Source of the DNA: a virus
Virus record (IMG/VR): IMGVR_UViG_3300009008_000048
Location: 1-54,600 of that record
Length of the DNA: 54,600 nucleotides
Reading direction: 5' to 3' (one strand)
Below, one piece after another: positions 22,983 to 30,888 of this stretch; positions within the stretch are counted from its first letter, which is position 1, and the number at the start of each line of letters is the position of its first letter. The translations under genes and the position numbers were made by a program. The notes under the pieces were generated by a model. That model was not told the origin of the DNA and ran no database searches. It was given only the letters and a program-made list of their open reading frames with translations.

Positions 22983-22991
22983 GTAATCATA

Positions 22992-23423
22992 ATGGAATTA
23001 AGAGGCAAAAAATTATTCAATAAAATAGGTAATAGAAAGTATTTATTCTGGGCATATAAAAATGCTAAGCATAAACATCAGAAAATAATATTACTATTTG
23101 CTATTATGAAAAGGTATGAGTTTGCCAATTATGATCAGTTATCATTTTTCTTTAATAGGTATTTAAGAGCAGCTAAAAGGTTAGAGCCATTTCCTATGTC
23201 TAAGATAAAAGCAACTATAGAACATTTAATAACAGATGACAATATAAACTTTAAGATAGGTGTAGAAACAATAGAGAAGTATATTATGGACATAGAAGTA
23301 CCTAAAGATGAAGTTATATTAACATTAGACAATGGAGAGCGTATTACAAATGTAAAAAGATTACAAGAATTAGAAAAATTAAATAAAATATATTATGAAA
23401 ATGGAAAATGGTATGAGTATTAA
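22992..23423 (+). CDS. Hypothetical protein, first gene of operon (143 aa)
   Basis: A 143-residue basic protein (MELRGKKLFNKIGNRKYLFW) with a helical N-terminal half resembling a replication-initiator or DnaD-like helix bundle in composition, and a C-terminal acidic/beta part (VILTLDNGERITNVKRL). No diagnostic motif. It is the first gene after a strong promoter and is predicted to be translated from a nearly leaderless message. It overlaps the next gene. Confidence 0.65.
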   Translation: MELRGKKLFNKIGNRKYLFWAYKNAKHKHQKIILLFAIMKRYEFANYDQLSFFFNRYLRAAKRLEPFPMSKIKATIEHLITDDNINFKIGVETIEKYIMDIEVPKDEVILTLDNGERITNVKRLQELEKLNKIYYENGKWYEY

Positions 23424-23808
23424 AAACATTTTAGACAATATAGTAGGTGACAATAAAAAGATTGCTAACTTTATTAAATGGTCAAAGAAATGGTATGAAA
23501 AAAAGGTCGAACAGGGCTGGGAAGAAACAGAATTTGGTTTACTTAGCCCAGAAGAGATAAAAGATAGTGGTATGGTAAAGCAACAAGATGGTTCTTATGC
23601 TATTCCAATACAAGAACGTATAGCAGAATCTAAAAGTGGTGGTCATCGTAAAGGTGAAAAATACATTACTATAGATGATAAGTTTATGAGATGGAATAGA
23701 AAAAGAAATAATAATGTTACTAATGAAGATCATATACATAATGAAACTCAAAAACAAATAAGGGATGATGATTTACCAGAAGTAAACATCGATGATATCC
23801 CATTTTAA
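23413..23808 (+). CDS. Hypothetical protein with SSB-like C-terminal tip (131 aa)
   Basis: Several in-frame ATGs exist (23395, 23401, 23413); the last overlaps the preceding stop and is preferred. The protein is basic through the middle (SKSGGHRKGEKY, DDKFMRWNRKR) and ends DLPEVNIDDIPF. An acidic stretch ending in Ile-Pro-Phe is the signature of bacterial SSB C-terminal tips, which recruit repair and replication proteins. The basic body suggests DNA binding. The next gene has the same ending. Confidence 0.7.
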   Translation: MSIKNILDNIVGDNKKIANFIKWSKKWYEKKVEQGWEETEFGLLSPEEIKDSGMVKQQDGSYAIPIQERIAESKSGGHRKGEKYITIDDKFMRWNRKRNNNVTNEDHIHNETQKQIRDDDLPEVNIDDIPF

Positions 23809-23827
23809 TAATTAAAACAACAAACAA

Positions 23828-24658
23828 ATGACAGAACAAAAAAACGAACTTATGGACCTAGAAACAATTAAAATGGCTAAGGCTATGGCTGGGTCAGGTG
23901 GTGATAAGGTGTCTATACCTTTCATACCTGTTATAAGAATTAACAATAAGTCAGAAGAAAAAGAAGTAGAAATAGACGGAGAAAAGAAATTAGTGGAAGT
24001 TCCTGCTAAAAAAGGCTTCTTATTAAAAACTAAAGATGATAACGGTGATTATAAAGAAGAGTATTGGCAAGAAGATTTAAGTGGTGTAATACTTAAAGAA
24101 CGTTACGAGATACAATCTAAGTATGGCACAGAAGACTTTTATTATTCTTATGAGTTTGATACTTGGGTAGAACCTATTAAAGTTTATGACAAAAACAAAC
24201 AAGTTTTAATAGAAGGTTCTTATTCAGATCTTAAAAACCATTTTAGTATAGAAGAGTTAGATAGTAGAGGTAATAAAAAGAAAAGCTTTGAATTATTTTT
24301 GGTATTATATCTTAATGTAGATGGTGAAGTTAAAAGGTATAGAGCTAAAATGAATCAAAATAATAAGTGGTTTGATTATAAAAATGAGTTTGGTACTGAT
24401 GATACTTATGTAGCCTACAAAACTAACTTTGAACTAGAACAAAAGAAAGCAGGAGATAATAAGTTTTGGGTTGCTAACTATGTTAAAGGAGAGAAAGTTA
24501 ATATAAAAGAACAAATAGATTTACAAAAGGAAATGTTATCTTATATGGGAGCATTAAAAGATACTTTTAATCAAGGAGAAAGTAAAGAGACAGGTGTGCA
24601 ACAAGAGGTAGAAGTATTAGATGCAGAAGATATTAACATAGAAGATATTCCATTTTAA
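23828..24658 (+). CDS. Putative single-stranded DNA-binding protein with SSB-like tip (276 aa)
   Basis: A 276-residue protein with a predicted beta-rich body (YYSYEFDTWVEPIKVYD, FELFLVLYLNVDGEVKRYRAKM) and an acidic C-terminal tail ending DAEDINIEDIPF. This layout (OB-like core, flexible acidic tail, IPF tip) matches phage SSBs. It lies among nuclease and resolvase genes, as usual for SSB/recombination modules. The core fold is inferred by pattern only; a recombination mediator with a borrowed tip is an alternative. Confidence 0.65.
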   Translation: MTEQKNELMDLETIKMAKAMAGSGGDKVSIPFIPVIRINNKSEEKEVEIDGEKKLVEVPAKKGFLLKTKDDNGDYKEEYWQEDLSGVILKERYEIQSKYGTEDFYYSYEFDTWVEPIKVYDKNKQVLIEGSYSDLKNHFSIEELDSRGNKKKSFELFLVLYLNVDGEVKRYRAKMNQNNKWFDYKNEFGTDDTYVAYKTNFELEQKKAGDNKFWVANYVKGEKVNIKEQIDLQKEMLSYMGALKDTFNQGESKETGVQQEVEVLDAEDINIEDIPF

Positions 24659-24668
24659 ATAAAAACCT

Positions 24669-24989
24669 ATGAAAGCAAAATTAAGAATACCTACTAAGAC
24701 TCAATATGCCTTTATAGAGGTAGAAGTAGATGGTAATGCTAAGGAAATTGTAGCAGCTTACCAAGAGCTATCTCAAGAATATTGGGGAGAAATAGTAGAG
24801 AAAAAGAAAAAGGTCGCCACCAAAGTCACTAATGGTTTGGTAAAGAAAATTGAATGTATCCACACTGTTACAGACTTAGAAGCATTAGATAGTGAAATTA
24901 AAGCTATTAAAGATAGTGCAGAACAAAAAGAAATCATTAAGTTGTATAATGACAAGAAAATTAAATTAATCGACAAAGAAAATGTTTAG
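24669..24989 (+). CDS. Hypothetical protein (106 aa)
   Basis: A 106-residue protein: N-terminal KLRIPTKTQYAFIEVEVDG strands, AKEIVAAYQELS helix, then a charged helix (LEALDSEIKAIKDSAEQKEIIKLYNDKK). The first half resembles a small domain common in phage recombination operons next to RecB-like nucleases. It overlaps the next gene by eight bases. Function unknown. Confidence 0.65.
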   Translation: MKAKLRIPTKTQYAFIEVEVDGNAKEIVAAYQELSQEYWGEIVEKKKKVATKVTNGLVKKIECIHTVTDLEALDSEIKAIKDSAEQKEIIKLYNDKKIKLIDKENV

Positions 24990-25227
24990 TTCAGATGAAG
25001 ATATAAAAAAATTACCAAAAGAAACTCAAAAGGTAATGAAAAAGGTATTAAAAAGGCGTGATGAGTTAGAGACTAAATCTAATTTAATATGGGCTCTAGT
25101 TGCAATAGCAGAGTCTATGGATATTTTTTTATCTGAAAAAGATAATAGAACAACAGGAGAACAAATAGAATTTCTTTTAGGCACATTAATATCTTTAGAA
25201 CGTAAAGGATTTATAAAAATAAAATGA
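24982..25227 (+). CDS. Hypothetical helical protein (81 aa)
   Basis: An 81-residue all-helical protein (KKLPKETQKVMKKVLKRRD, LIWALVAIAESMDIFL). It overlaps both neighbours by a few bases, so the three genes are translated together. It may be a nuclease partner; nothing in the sequence fixes a role. Confidence 0.6.
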   Translation: MFSSDEDIKKLPKETQKVMKKVLKRRDELETKSNLIWALVAIAESMDIFLSEKDNRTTGEQIEFLLGTLISLERKGFIKIK

Positions 25228-25949
25228 TAAAACGAATAAGCGCATCATCGATAAAGTTATACGAAGAATGTCCATACTGTTGGAAGCTGAGGTACATATA
25301 CAGGCTATTACAGCCCCCTGTCAAGGCTTTCCTTATAGGAACGGCTTTCCATAGGGGTTGTGAGCTTTACCACCTTAAAACGCCCGAGAAGGCTATATGG
25401 CAAGAGCTAAAAAGGGACTATTTAGATGGCTCAGATGGTAGTGAAGAAAGGTTTGAAATGATAGAGAAGTTGGTTAGCTTTTATTTAAAAAATCCTTTAG
25501 ATATTAAAACATTACATCCAGAAAAGATGTTTAGTATCAAAATAAAGGGTGTGCCTGTTCCTTTGTTCGGTTTTATAGATGGAGTAGTAGAAGGTGGTAT
25601 AAAAGAATACAAGACCACAAGTACAGATTATAAGCAAGAGGATATAGATAATATACAGACAAAGATATACAGCTATGCTTATTATAAGTTATATGGAGAA
25701 ATACCTCTAGTAACTTACTACATTATAAACAAGAAAAAGGTTCATCAAAAGAAGTATAAACCACAGATTTTAACAATTAAAAAGGATGAAACTGTAATAC
25801 AAGAAGTAGAACAAATGGTCAAGGAATTTTACACCAAGATTAAAAGTAACGACTTTAGTCCTGGAAGTGGATTTCATTGGGCATCTGTTCCTGGATATTG
25901 TCCTACAGGTTTTATTCCTGGAAAGAAAAAAGAAAATGTTGACAAATAA
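25224..25949 (+). CDS. RecB/Cas4-like PD-(D/E)XK exonuclease
   Basis: A 241-residue nuclease with all PDDEXK/RecB motifs: SASSIKLYEECPYCWKLRY, GTAFHRG (His43), FGFIDG (Asp119), IKEYKTT (Glu128, Lys130) and the QTKIYSYAYY motif. Cysteines (Cys16, Cys19 and CPTG near the end) could hold an iron-sulfur cluster as in Cas4/AddB, but only three are visible. It probably trims DNA ends for phage recombination, working with the SSB-like proteins and resolvases of the operon. Confidence 0.85.
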   Translation: MIKRISASSIKLYEECPYCWKLRYIYRLLQPPVKAFLIGTAFHRGCELYHLKTPEKAIWQELKRDYLDGSDGSEERFEMIEKLVSFYLKNPLDIKTLHPEKMFSIKIKGVPVPLFGFIDGVVEGGIKEYKTTSTDYKQEDIDNIQTKIYSYAYYKLYGEIPLVTYYIINKKKVHQKKYKPQILTIKKDETVIQEVEQMVKEFYTKIKSNDFSPGSGFHWASVPGYCPTGFIPGKKKENVDK

Positions 25950-26151
25950 CTTACCAACAGATGTAAAAACATTTATAGATGTTTTAGGGGGATTATCAGA
26001 AAGGGATAGAGACTTATTAATTAACAGGTTTTTTAAAGGCATGTCAATGAAAGAAGTAGCAAAACAAATAGGCGTAACTGACAGTAGAGTAAAACAATTA
26101 GAAGACAAGCTAATAAGAGAAATAGAATTGTCCTTTGAATTACACCTTTAA
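25936..26151 (+). CDS. Sigma-70 region 4-like helix-turn-helix protein (71 aa)
   Basis: The ATG at 25936 lies inside the end of the nuclease gene; an in-frame start at 25867 would give an extra segment that reads as a frame shadow. The body matches sigma region 4: LSERDRDLLINRFFKGMSMKEVAKQIGVTDSRVKQLEDKLIREI. No region 2 is present, so it cannot be a full sigma factor. It may bind -35 elements or RNA polymerase to switch phage transcription. The phage -35 variant TTGCTT is a possible target. Confidence 0.78.
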   Translation: MLTNNLPTDVKTFIDVLGGLSERDRDLLINRFFKGMSMKEVAKQIGVTDSRVKQLEDKLIREIELSFELHL

Positions 26152-26153
26152 TT

Positions 26154-26194
26154 ATAAAGAGAGGTAAACTTGTCGGGGGTTTGCTTTCTCTTAT
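26154..26194 (+). other. Bulged hairpin between sigma-like gene and 26255 gene
   Basis: A stem of about 15 pairs with two single-base bulges (ATAAAGAGAGGTAAAC with GTTTGCTTTCTCTTAT) and a TTGTCGGGG loop. There is no T-run after it, so it is more likely a processing or regulatory structure than a terminator. The remaining gap to 26255 holds no gene. Confidence 0.55.
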
Positions 26195-26254
26195 AGGGGC
26201 TTTAGATTATTCATCTTGGTCTAGAGCTTCTATAAAAGTAATAATAAAAAAAAT

Positions 26255-26560
26255 ATGCAAATGGAAAGAATATGGGCTATATTAGATAAATTTAATGTCT
26301 ATGGTCCTGAAAGACAAAAAATAGAAAATGAAATAATACTTCTTATAAAAGAAGAAGCAGGTAGAGTAAAAGGCTATAAGAATAGACTAGCTAACTGTAG
26401 AAAGAGAGTTGATCTATTAACAAGCAATAAAAAAACTAAATGGAAACAGTTTGCTAAAAGTGAATTAACCAAAAAAGAAGCTAATGAGTTAATTGATATG
26501 GCTAAGGAAGAAGTTGCGGAATGGAAAACATTTATTAGATATATTAATAAAAAAATATGA
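26255..26560 (+). CDS. Hypothetical helical protein (101 aa)
   Basis: A 101-residue protein, almost entirely helical and basic (ILLIKEEAGRVKGYKNRLANCRKRV). An alternative ATG lies six bases downstream. It overlaps the next gene by ATGA. No recognised domain; likely coiled coil. Confidence 0.6.
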   Translation: MQMERIWAILDKFNVYGPERQKIENEIILLIKEEAGRVKGYKNRLANCRKRVDLLTSNKKTKWKQFAKSELTKKEANELIDMAKEEVAEWKTFIRYINKKI

Positions 26561-26748
26561 ACTGTAAAAAATGTAATTCAAAAAACATAGTAATGGTAGA
26601 ATATGGTTTAATAGATAGACCAGATGCTGATAAGTATTATTATGATGGATGGTCGGAATATGAGTGCCGAGATTGTAAAGTTAGAATAGGTAGATGGTCA
26701 AAAAAAGAACTTAAAAAAGGAGAATTAGAAACTAAATATAATAAATAA
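26557..26748 (+). CDS. Small zinc-ribbon protein (63 aa)
   Basis: A 63-residue protein with CKKCNSKN at the start and CRDCKVR 30 residues later, a single zinc ribbon. The C-terminus is Lys/Glu-rich. It is coupled to the preceding gene by ATGA. Such ribbons occur in many phage early operons; no specific role is visible. Confidence 0.65.
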   Translation: MNCKKCNSKNIVMVEYGLIDRPDADKYYYDGWSEYECRDCKVRIGRWSKKELKKGELETKYNK

Positions 26749-26760
26749 GATGAAACAAGT

Positions 26761-27411
26761 ATGCTACAACCACAACAAATTTTAGAGATTGGCTTAACTG
26801 CCAAAGATGAAACAATAACTTATAGAGAAATGGGAGAAACGTATGGTATAACAAGAGAACGCATAAGGCAGATACTTGTTAAACATTTTCCATATGTTAT
26901 TAAGCAAAGAAAAGATAGTAAGTTTCAATTATGTCCAGTATGTGAAACTCCTAAAAAGACAGTAAATAAAAGAGGTAGGTATTATTCTTGTTTTGAATGT
27001 CATCAAAAAAGAGTAGAAAGAAATAAAAATAGATGGGCTAGAGAACATGATAAATGTATAGACTGTGGAACTACAAAAATAAAACATCATCATAGTGGTA
27101 GATGTAAAATATGTTCATCGAGACATAGATATTATACAGACCCTAGAAGAAGAGAATACGCAAAAGAATATTCTAAAAAATGGGCTAAGAATAATCCTGA
27201 TAAAATAAAAGTTATTCAAGATAAAGCTGTTAGAAAATATCACGAGAAACTAAAAGCAGACCCAATTAGGTATGCTAAATACCTACAGAAACAAAGAGAT
27301 AGGCATCATAAAAATATGCAAGACCCAGAATATAGAAAAAACAGAAGAGCATATTATAAAAAACTATGGCGTAAGAACCATCCTAAAAAACTTAAATGGA
27401 AAATATTATGA
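26761..27411 (+). CDS. HTH plus double zinc-finger DNA-binding protein (216 aa)
   Basis: The N-terminus carries a sigma-4-like helix-turn-helix (YREMGETYGITRERIRQILVK). Two zinc units follow: CPVCETP...CFECHQKR and CIDCGTTKIKHHHSGRCKIC. The rest is a long basic helix with repeated Lys/Arg/Tyr (KYHEKLKAD, KYLQKQRDRHHKN). The second zinc unit is shared with the 115-aa protein at 35153 (KCIDCGTTK..G.C..C..R.RY). This looks like a mobile DNA-binding family, possibly a regulator or an endonuclease-derived protein. Confidence 0.72.
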   Translation: MLQPQQILEIGLTAKDETITYREMGETYGITRERIRQILVKHFPYVIKQRKDSKFQLCPVCETPKKTVNKRGRYYSCFECHQKRVERNKNRWAREHDKCIDCGTTKIKHHHSGRCKICSSRHRYYTDPRRREYAKEYSKKWAKNNPDKIKVIQDKAVRKYHEKLKADPIRYAKYLQKQRDRHHKNMQDPEYRKNRRAYYKKLWRKNHPKKLKWKIL

Positions 27412-27905
27412 ACAAAACAATAGAAAAATTTAAAATGATTAAAGCTCAATTTGAAAAAGATAGAGCACAAGAAGATGGCTGGAAGGTAATGAAAAAGGTT
27501 ACTGATATAGTAATTGTGCTAGGACAAGAGTTTAATAGCTTAGATGGTACTGAGTTAGCTGAGATGCAAATGAAATTAGCTGGCTATAAGTTTTACTTAG
27601 CCGATTACTTAGCAGAGTTAAATCGTATATCAGAGTCTCTTAAACTAGAGCTTAAAAATATTAAGGCTAAAAGATGGGACGAGATAACACAGGACATTAA
27701 ATCGGTGGATGGTAAAGTAAAAAATAAAGACCAAATAGAAAATGTACTAATGATAGAAACAAAAGAGTTACATAGTGAACAAATACTGTATGAAACATTA
27801 TGGTATAAATATAAGTTAAAGCTATCGTCTATAGATGATATATTAACTACTTTAGTTCAACGTATTGCAGAATTAAAACGTCAAATAGAACAAACTAAAA
27901 TGTAA
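27408..27905 (+). CDS. Hypothetical coiled-coil protein (165 aa)
   Basis: Starts at the ATGA overlapping the previous stop. The protein is helical throughout, with heptad-like stretches (LAEMQMKLAGYKFYLADYLAEL and an end IAELKRQIEQTKM). Phage proteins of this size in recombination operons are often structural partners of nucleases, but none is recognised here. Confidence 0.65.
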   Translation: MNKTIEKFKMIKAQFEKDRAQEDGWKVMKKVTDIVIVLGQEFNSLDGTELAEMQMKLAGYKFYLADYLAELNRISESLKLELKNIKAKRWDEITQDIKSVDGKVKNKDQIENVLMIETKELHSEQILYETLWYKYKLKLSSIDDILTTLVQRIAELKRQIEQTKM

Positions 27906-27910
27906 ATAAT

Positions 27911-28381
27911 ATGACAGAAGCCCCACAAAGGTCACAAGTAGAATTTAATCAAAAACTTGCCTATGGCAAAGACTTTGAAGAACGTTTTAGTGACTATTTA
28001 GTACAAAGAGATTGGGGTGTAATACCTTACTATTTGTTAAATAAGAGCGGGGCTCCATTAATGTTAGGTAAAACAAAATACATACTTCCAGATATGTTAG
28101 CCTATAAAAACGGTAAGGGTGTATGGTTTGAATGTAAAAGAAAAACAAGAATGAGTAATGGCTTAACAGGTTATAAAGTTCATAACCATGATAGCTATAA
28201 AAGCATACAAGAAAAGACAGGACATGATGTATTTGTAATATGGGAAGATAACAAAGAATGGTATGGCAATTATATAGATAATTTAGAAAGTTGCCCAAAA
28301 ACACAAAGGTTTAAATGTCAAGGGGATATGAATATAATGTTTCAATACCCAGACGCATTTTTAAAAATATATGAAAAATAA
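27911..28381 (+). CDS. PD-(D/E)XK nuclease, VRR-NUC/resolvase-like (156 aa)
   Basis: A 156-residue protein with the catalytic core GKTKYILPDMLAYKNGKGVWFECKRK: Asp61, Glu74, Lys76. A conserved Glu lies in the N-terminal helix (FEERFSDYL). Further HDVFVIWED and YGNYIDNL strands complete the fold. It resembles phage Holliday-junction or structure-specific nucleases; a restriction-endonuclease-like function is also possible. It overlaps the HNH gene downstream by 11 bases. Confidence 0.75.
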   Translation: MTEAPQRSQVEFNQKLAYGKDFEERFSDYLVQRDWGVIPYYLLNKSGAPLMLGKTKYILPDMLAYKNGKGVWFECKRKTRMSNGLTGYKVHNHDSYKSIQEKTGHDVFVIWEDNKEWYGNYIDNLESCPKTQRFKCQGDMNIMFQYPDAFLKIYEK

Positions 28382-28709
28382 TTTTACACCACAGACAAGA
28401 GATTTATTTGATTATGGTGGTTATTCTAGAGATTGGGAGGATGGTAGGAATGATGCGGATGCATTGCATCACATTGTTGGTCGATCCTCAAATAGTCCGT
28501 ATAATGCGGCTCCGCTCAATAACTTTAGAAACCATATACCAGAAGGTCGAAAGCACTTGTCTGCAATAAATAGTGTAGAAGTTCGTAAAAAGTATTTAAT
28601 TAAAACAAAGAAATATCTAGATTCTATTAAGTATAAACCTACTGATAAGGATACAGAGTTTCTTAATAAATGGAAGGAGTATTATGATAAAAGTAAACAC
28701 AAAGATTAA
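28371..28709 (+). CDS. HNH nuclease-like protein (112 aa)
   Basis: The sequence DALHHIVGRSSNSPYNAAPL then NFRNH matches the HNH core (first His pair, central Asn, final His). The rest is helical and basic. At 112 residues it is a small, probably free-standing nuclease, either a homing endonuclease or a packaging or repair HNH. It sits between two DNA-related genes and overlaps both slightly. Confidence 0.7.
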   Translation: MKNNFTPQTRDLFDYGGYSRDWEDGRNDADALHHIVGRSSNSPYNAAPLNNFRNHIPEGRKHLSAINSVEVRKKYLIKTKKYLDSIKYKPTDKDTEFLNKWKEYYDKSKHKD

Positions 28710-29019
28710 TGAATTGTTTATTACTAACACATTAATCGATATAAAAGAATTGTTAACTAAACTAGTTAAACAAGATAAAAAATCAGTTAAACAAGATAAA
28801 AAATTAAAAAATTATCACATCGTTAGAAATCCATGGACAAAAGATGAAATATGGACAATATATAGTAATGATGATTTATCTTTTAAAAATTTATATGACT
28901 TAGGGTTGGGTAAAAAACATTCATTGGGTGCTATAAGTAGAATGAAGCATAGAGTGTTTAATAAGCCAACTGAACAAAGCAAAAAGGTACAAAAATGGTT
29001 GCATGAATTTAATAATTAA
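28684..29019 (+). CDS. Hypothetical protein with SANT/Myb-like helix-turn-helix (111 aa)
   Basis: A clear AAGGAG ribosome site precedes the ATG. The first half is Lys/Asp repeat (KQDKKSVKQDKK, a short internal duplication). The second half has RNPWTKDEIWTIYSNDDLSFKN with Trp spacing like a Myb/SANT DNA-binding helix. It may be a regulator or part of an endonuclease. It precedes the deazaguanine genes. Confidence 0.6.
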   Translation: MIKVNTKINELFITNTLIDIKELLTKLVKQDKKSVKQDKKLKNYHIVRNPWTKDEIWTIYSNDDLSFKNLYDLGLGKKHSLGAISRMKHRVFNKPTEQSKKVQKWLHEFNN

Positions 29020-29030
29020 TATAAAAAAAC

Positions 29031-29405
29031 ATGAGATTAAAAGTACAACATTTCTTTGATGCTAGTCATCAGTTACCAGACTCAGATGATTTAGTAACAA
29101 AGGCCTGTGCAACGATGCACGGCCACACTTACAAAGTTGTCGTGGACATAGAAGGAGAGAATAACAGGGGCGGAATGGTTGTAGATTTCAAAGCTGTTAA
29201 ACAAATAATAGATATATTTGACCATCAACACATTAATAAAGTATTAGATGAAAATCACTTTAAAGGTGAGGCTACTGCAGAAAATATGGCAATATTTCTA
29301 TTTAATAAAATAAAGGTCGATCTAAAATTAAACGTAAAAGGTGTTGCTGTATGTGAGGGCTATAAAGGAGAAGACAAAGCTTCGTGGGCAATTTATAATG
29401 GATAA
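29031..29405 (+). CDS. queD: QueD, 6-carboxytetrahydropterin synthase
   Basis: A 124-residue protein of the PTPS/QueD family. Zinc ligands are His13 (DASHQL), His30 and His32 in ATMHGH; catalytic Cys26 lies in KACATMHGH, the CxxxHGH motif that marks QueD. Also present are GMVVDFKAVK, FDHQHINKV and an EGYKGE end. It converts dihydroneopterin triphosphate to 6-carboxytetrahydropterin, the second step to preQ0. QueE, QueC, GTP cyclohydrolase I and QueF follow within five kilobases. Confidence 0.92.
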   Translation: MRLKVQHFFDASHQLPDSDDLVTKACATMHGHTYKVVVDIEGENNRGGMVVDFKAVKQIIDIFDHQHINKVLDENHFKGEATAENMAIFLFNKIKVDLKLNVKGVAVCEGYKGEDKASWAIYNG

Positions 29406-29688
29406 TATGAAACATTTATTAAGTGCGGGTGATTATTATATTTTTTCTGGTAAATTTCAGTATACCGTTAAGAAGTTTGAAAACTTTTTAGACAATGGTG
29501 AAAGAGAGTATAGTGATCCAACATATCATACAACATTAATATCTGCACTAGAAGAATTAAACGAACGAATTAAAAAAGATAAGTTTACTAAATGTAAAGA
29601 TATTAAAGACATTATAACTCAACAAAAAGCAATAAACAAACAATTTTTAAAAGATATGAAAAAATATGAGAATAGCAAAAATGCCTAA
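29398..29688 (+). CDS. Hypothetical protein between queD and queE (96 aa)
   Basis: Starts within the queD stop region (ATG at 29398 or 29407). It has KHLLSAGDYYIFSGKFQYTVKKFENF and a helical, basic C-terminus (KAINKQFLKDMKK). It overlaps queE by 23 bases. No pathway enzyme matches; it may be an accessory or an unrelated small insert. Confidence 0.6.
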   Translation: MDNMKHLLSAGDYYIFSGKFQYTVKKFENFLDNGEREYSDPTYHTTLISALEELNERIKKDKFTKCKDIKDIITQQKAINKQFLKDMKKYENSKNA

Positions 29689-30397
29689 CGGCGAACCCGA
29701 GATATATGTTGCTGTACAAGGAGAAGGTAAGACAATAGGTGTACCATCTGTATTTGTAAGGTTATCGGGATGCAACTTACACTGTAAATGGTGTGACACA
29801 GCATATACTTGGAACTTTGAAAACACTCCATGGAAACATGATATAGAGGATAAACATAAAATAGATGAAATGCAATATGAAATAAGTGTTAAAAAGGTAG
29901 TAAAGAAAATTAAAGAAATAGCTCCACCTAATAAAAATGTAGTTTTCACAGGTGGTGAACCATTATTACAACAAGTAGAATTGTGGCAAGTAATGAAAGA
30001 ATTTAGTAACGATTGGACATTTGAAATAGAAACTAATGGCACTATAGAGTTTAACAAACAATTACTTCATAATGTGCTTGTTAATTGTAGTCCTAAGTTA
30101 GCTAATTCAGGTAATGATATAAACAAGCGATTAAACTATGATGTGTTGAACGCCATTAAAGTCGCTAATAGTATATTCAAATTTGTAATAGATGGTGAAG
30201 AGAGTTTAGCAGAAGTAGAAAAAATAGTTGAACAATTACAAATACCAAGAAACAAAATTTATTTAATGCCAGAAGGTATTGAAACAAATGATATTATAAA
30301 TGGAACTAGAGCACTATCTATTATATGTGCAGAACGAGGGTGGAATTTAAGTACTCGTCTACAAGTGATATTATATAATACAAAAAGAGCAGTTTAA
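29666..30397 (+). CDS. queE: QueE, 7-carboxy-7-deazaguanine synthase (radical SAM)
   Basis: A 243-residue radical-SAM enzyme. The cluster motif is SGCNLHCKWCDTAYTW (Cys36, Cys40, Cys43; the CxxxCxxC form of QueE). Substrate motifs VAVQGEGKTIG and VFTGGEPLLQ and ETNGTIE are also present. It converts 6-carboxytetrahydropterin to CDG. The start overlaps the previous gene; a short A-rich leader precedes the ATG. Confidence 0.93.
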   Translation: MRIAKMPNGEPEIYVAVQGEGKTIGVPSVFVRLSGCNLHCKWCDTAYTWNFENTPWKHDIEDKHKIDEMQYEISVKKVVKKIKEIAPPNKNVVFTGGEPLLQQVELWQVMKEFSNDWTFEIETNGTIEFNKQLLHNVLVNCSPKLANSGNDINKRLNYDVLNAIKVANSIFKFVIDGEESLAEVEKIVEQLQIPRNKIYLMPEGIETNDIINGTRALSIICAERGWNLSTRLQVILYNTKRAV

Positions 30398-30417
30398 TCA
30401 ATTAACATAAAAAAATT

Positions 30418-30654
30418 ATGCCTCCAGTAAAAGGAAAAAAGAACCCTAATATGGCTCGTAAAGGTAAAGATAACGGGCGATGGAAGGGCGGTAAGTCTTC
30501 AGATTATAGACGTAGAATTACCAACGCTAAAAAAGGTGAAGTGGTACACCATAAAGACCACAACAAAGCTAATAATACTAAATCTAATTTAAAGAAATTA
30601 TCTTCTATAGGTGCTCATAATAAAGCACATCCAGAGAAAGGAGGAAGACACTAA
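30418..30654 (+). CDS. Small HNH homing endonuclease-like protein (78 aa)
   Basis: Residues 36-70 (NAKKGEVVHHKDHNKANNTK then SNLKKL..HNKAH) match the HNH core of phage homing endonucleases (HH..DHN..N). The N-terminal half has NGRWKGGKSSDY, a DNA-binding linker common to this family. It sits between queE and queC, splitting the pathway genes, and probably inserted itself there. Confidence 0.8.
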   Translation: MPPVKGKKNPNMARKGKDNGRWKGGKSSDYRRRITNAKKGEVVHHKDHNKANNTKSNLKKLSSIGAHNKAHPEKGGRH

Positions 30655-30888
30655 ATGATTAAAGCAAAAGAACAATGGGTAGATGTTGAAATGGTAGATA
30701 TATGTTTTGATAACAACGAACAAAATATGGCTTTAATTAAATTCGATGATTTATTAGATCTTAATATGTACTTAGAACATGCTCAGAATGTAAAAAAAGT
30801 AAAGCTATTAACAGAGGGTAACCTATGGAAACTTAAAACAGTTTACTATGTGTTAGTGGACTATAAGGAGGAATACCAAAATGAGTAA
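30655..30888 (+). CDS. Hypothetical protein upstream of queC (77 aa)
   Basis: A 77-residue alpha/beta protein (KEQWVDVEMVDICFDNNEQN, DDLLDLNMYLEHAQNV). It starts one base after the HNH stop and overlaps queC by eight bases. No recognised family. Confidence 0.55.
   Translation: MIKAKEQWVDVEMVDICFDNNEQNMALIKFDDLLDLNMYLEHAQNVKKVKLLTEGNLWKLKTVYYVLVDYKEEYQNE

Noticed and set aside
17157-24828. Shared 15-base string CGCCACCAAAGTCAC in the Ubl leader and the 24669 gene
   Set aside because: One match of this length is expected by chance about once in a window this size, and one copy is coding.
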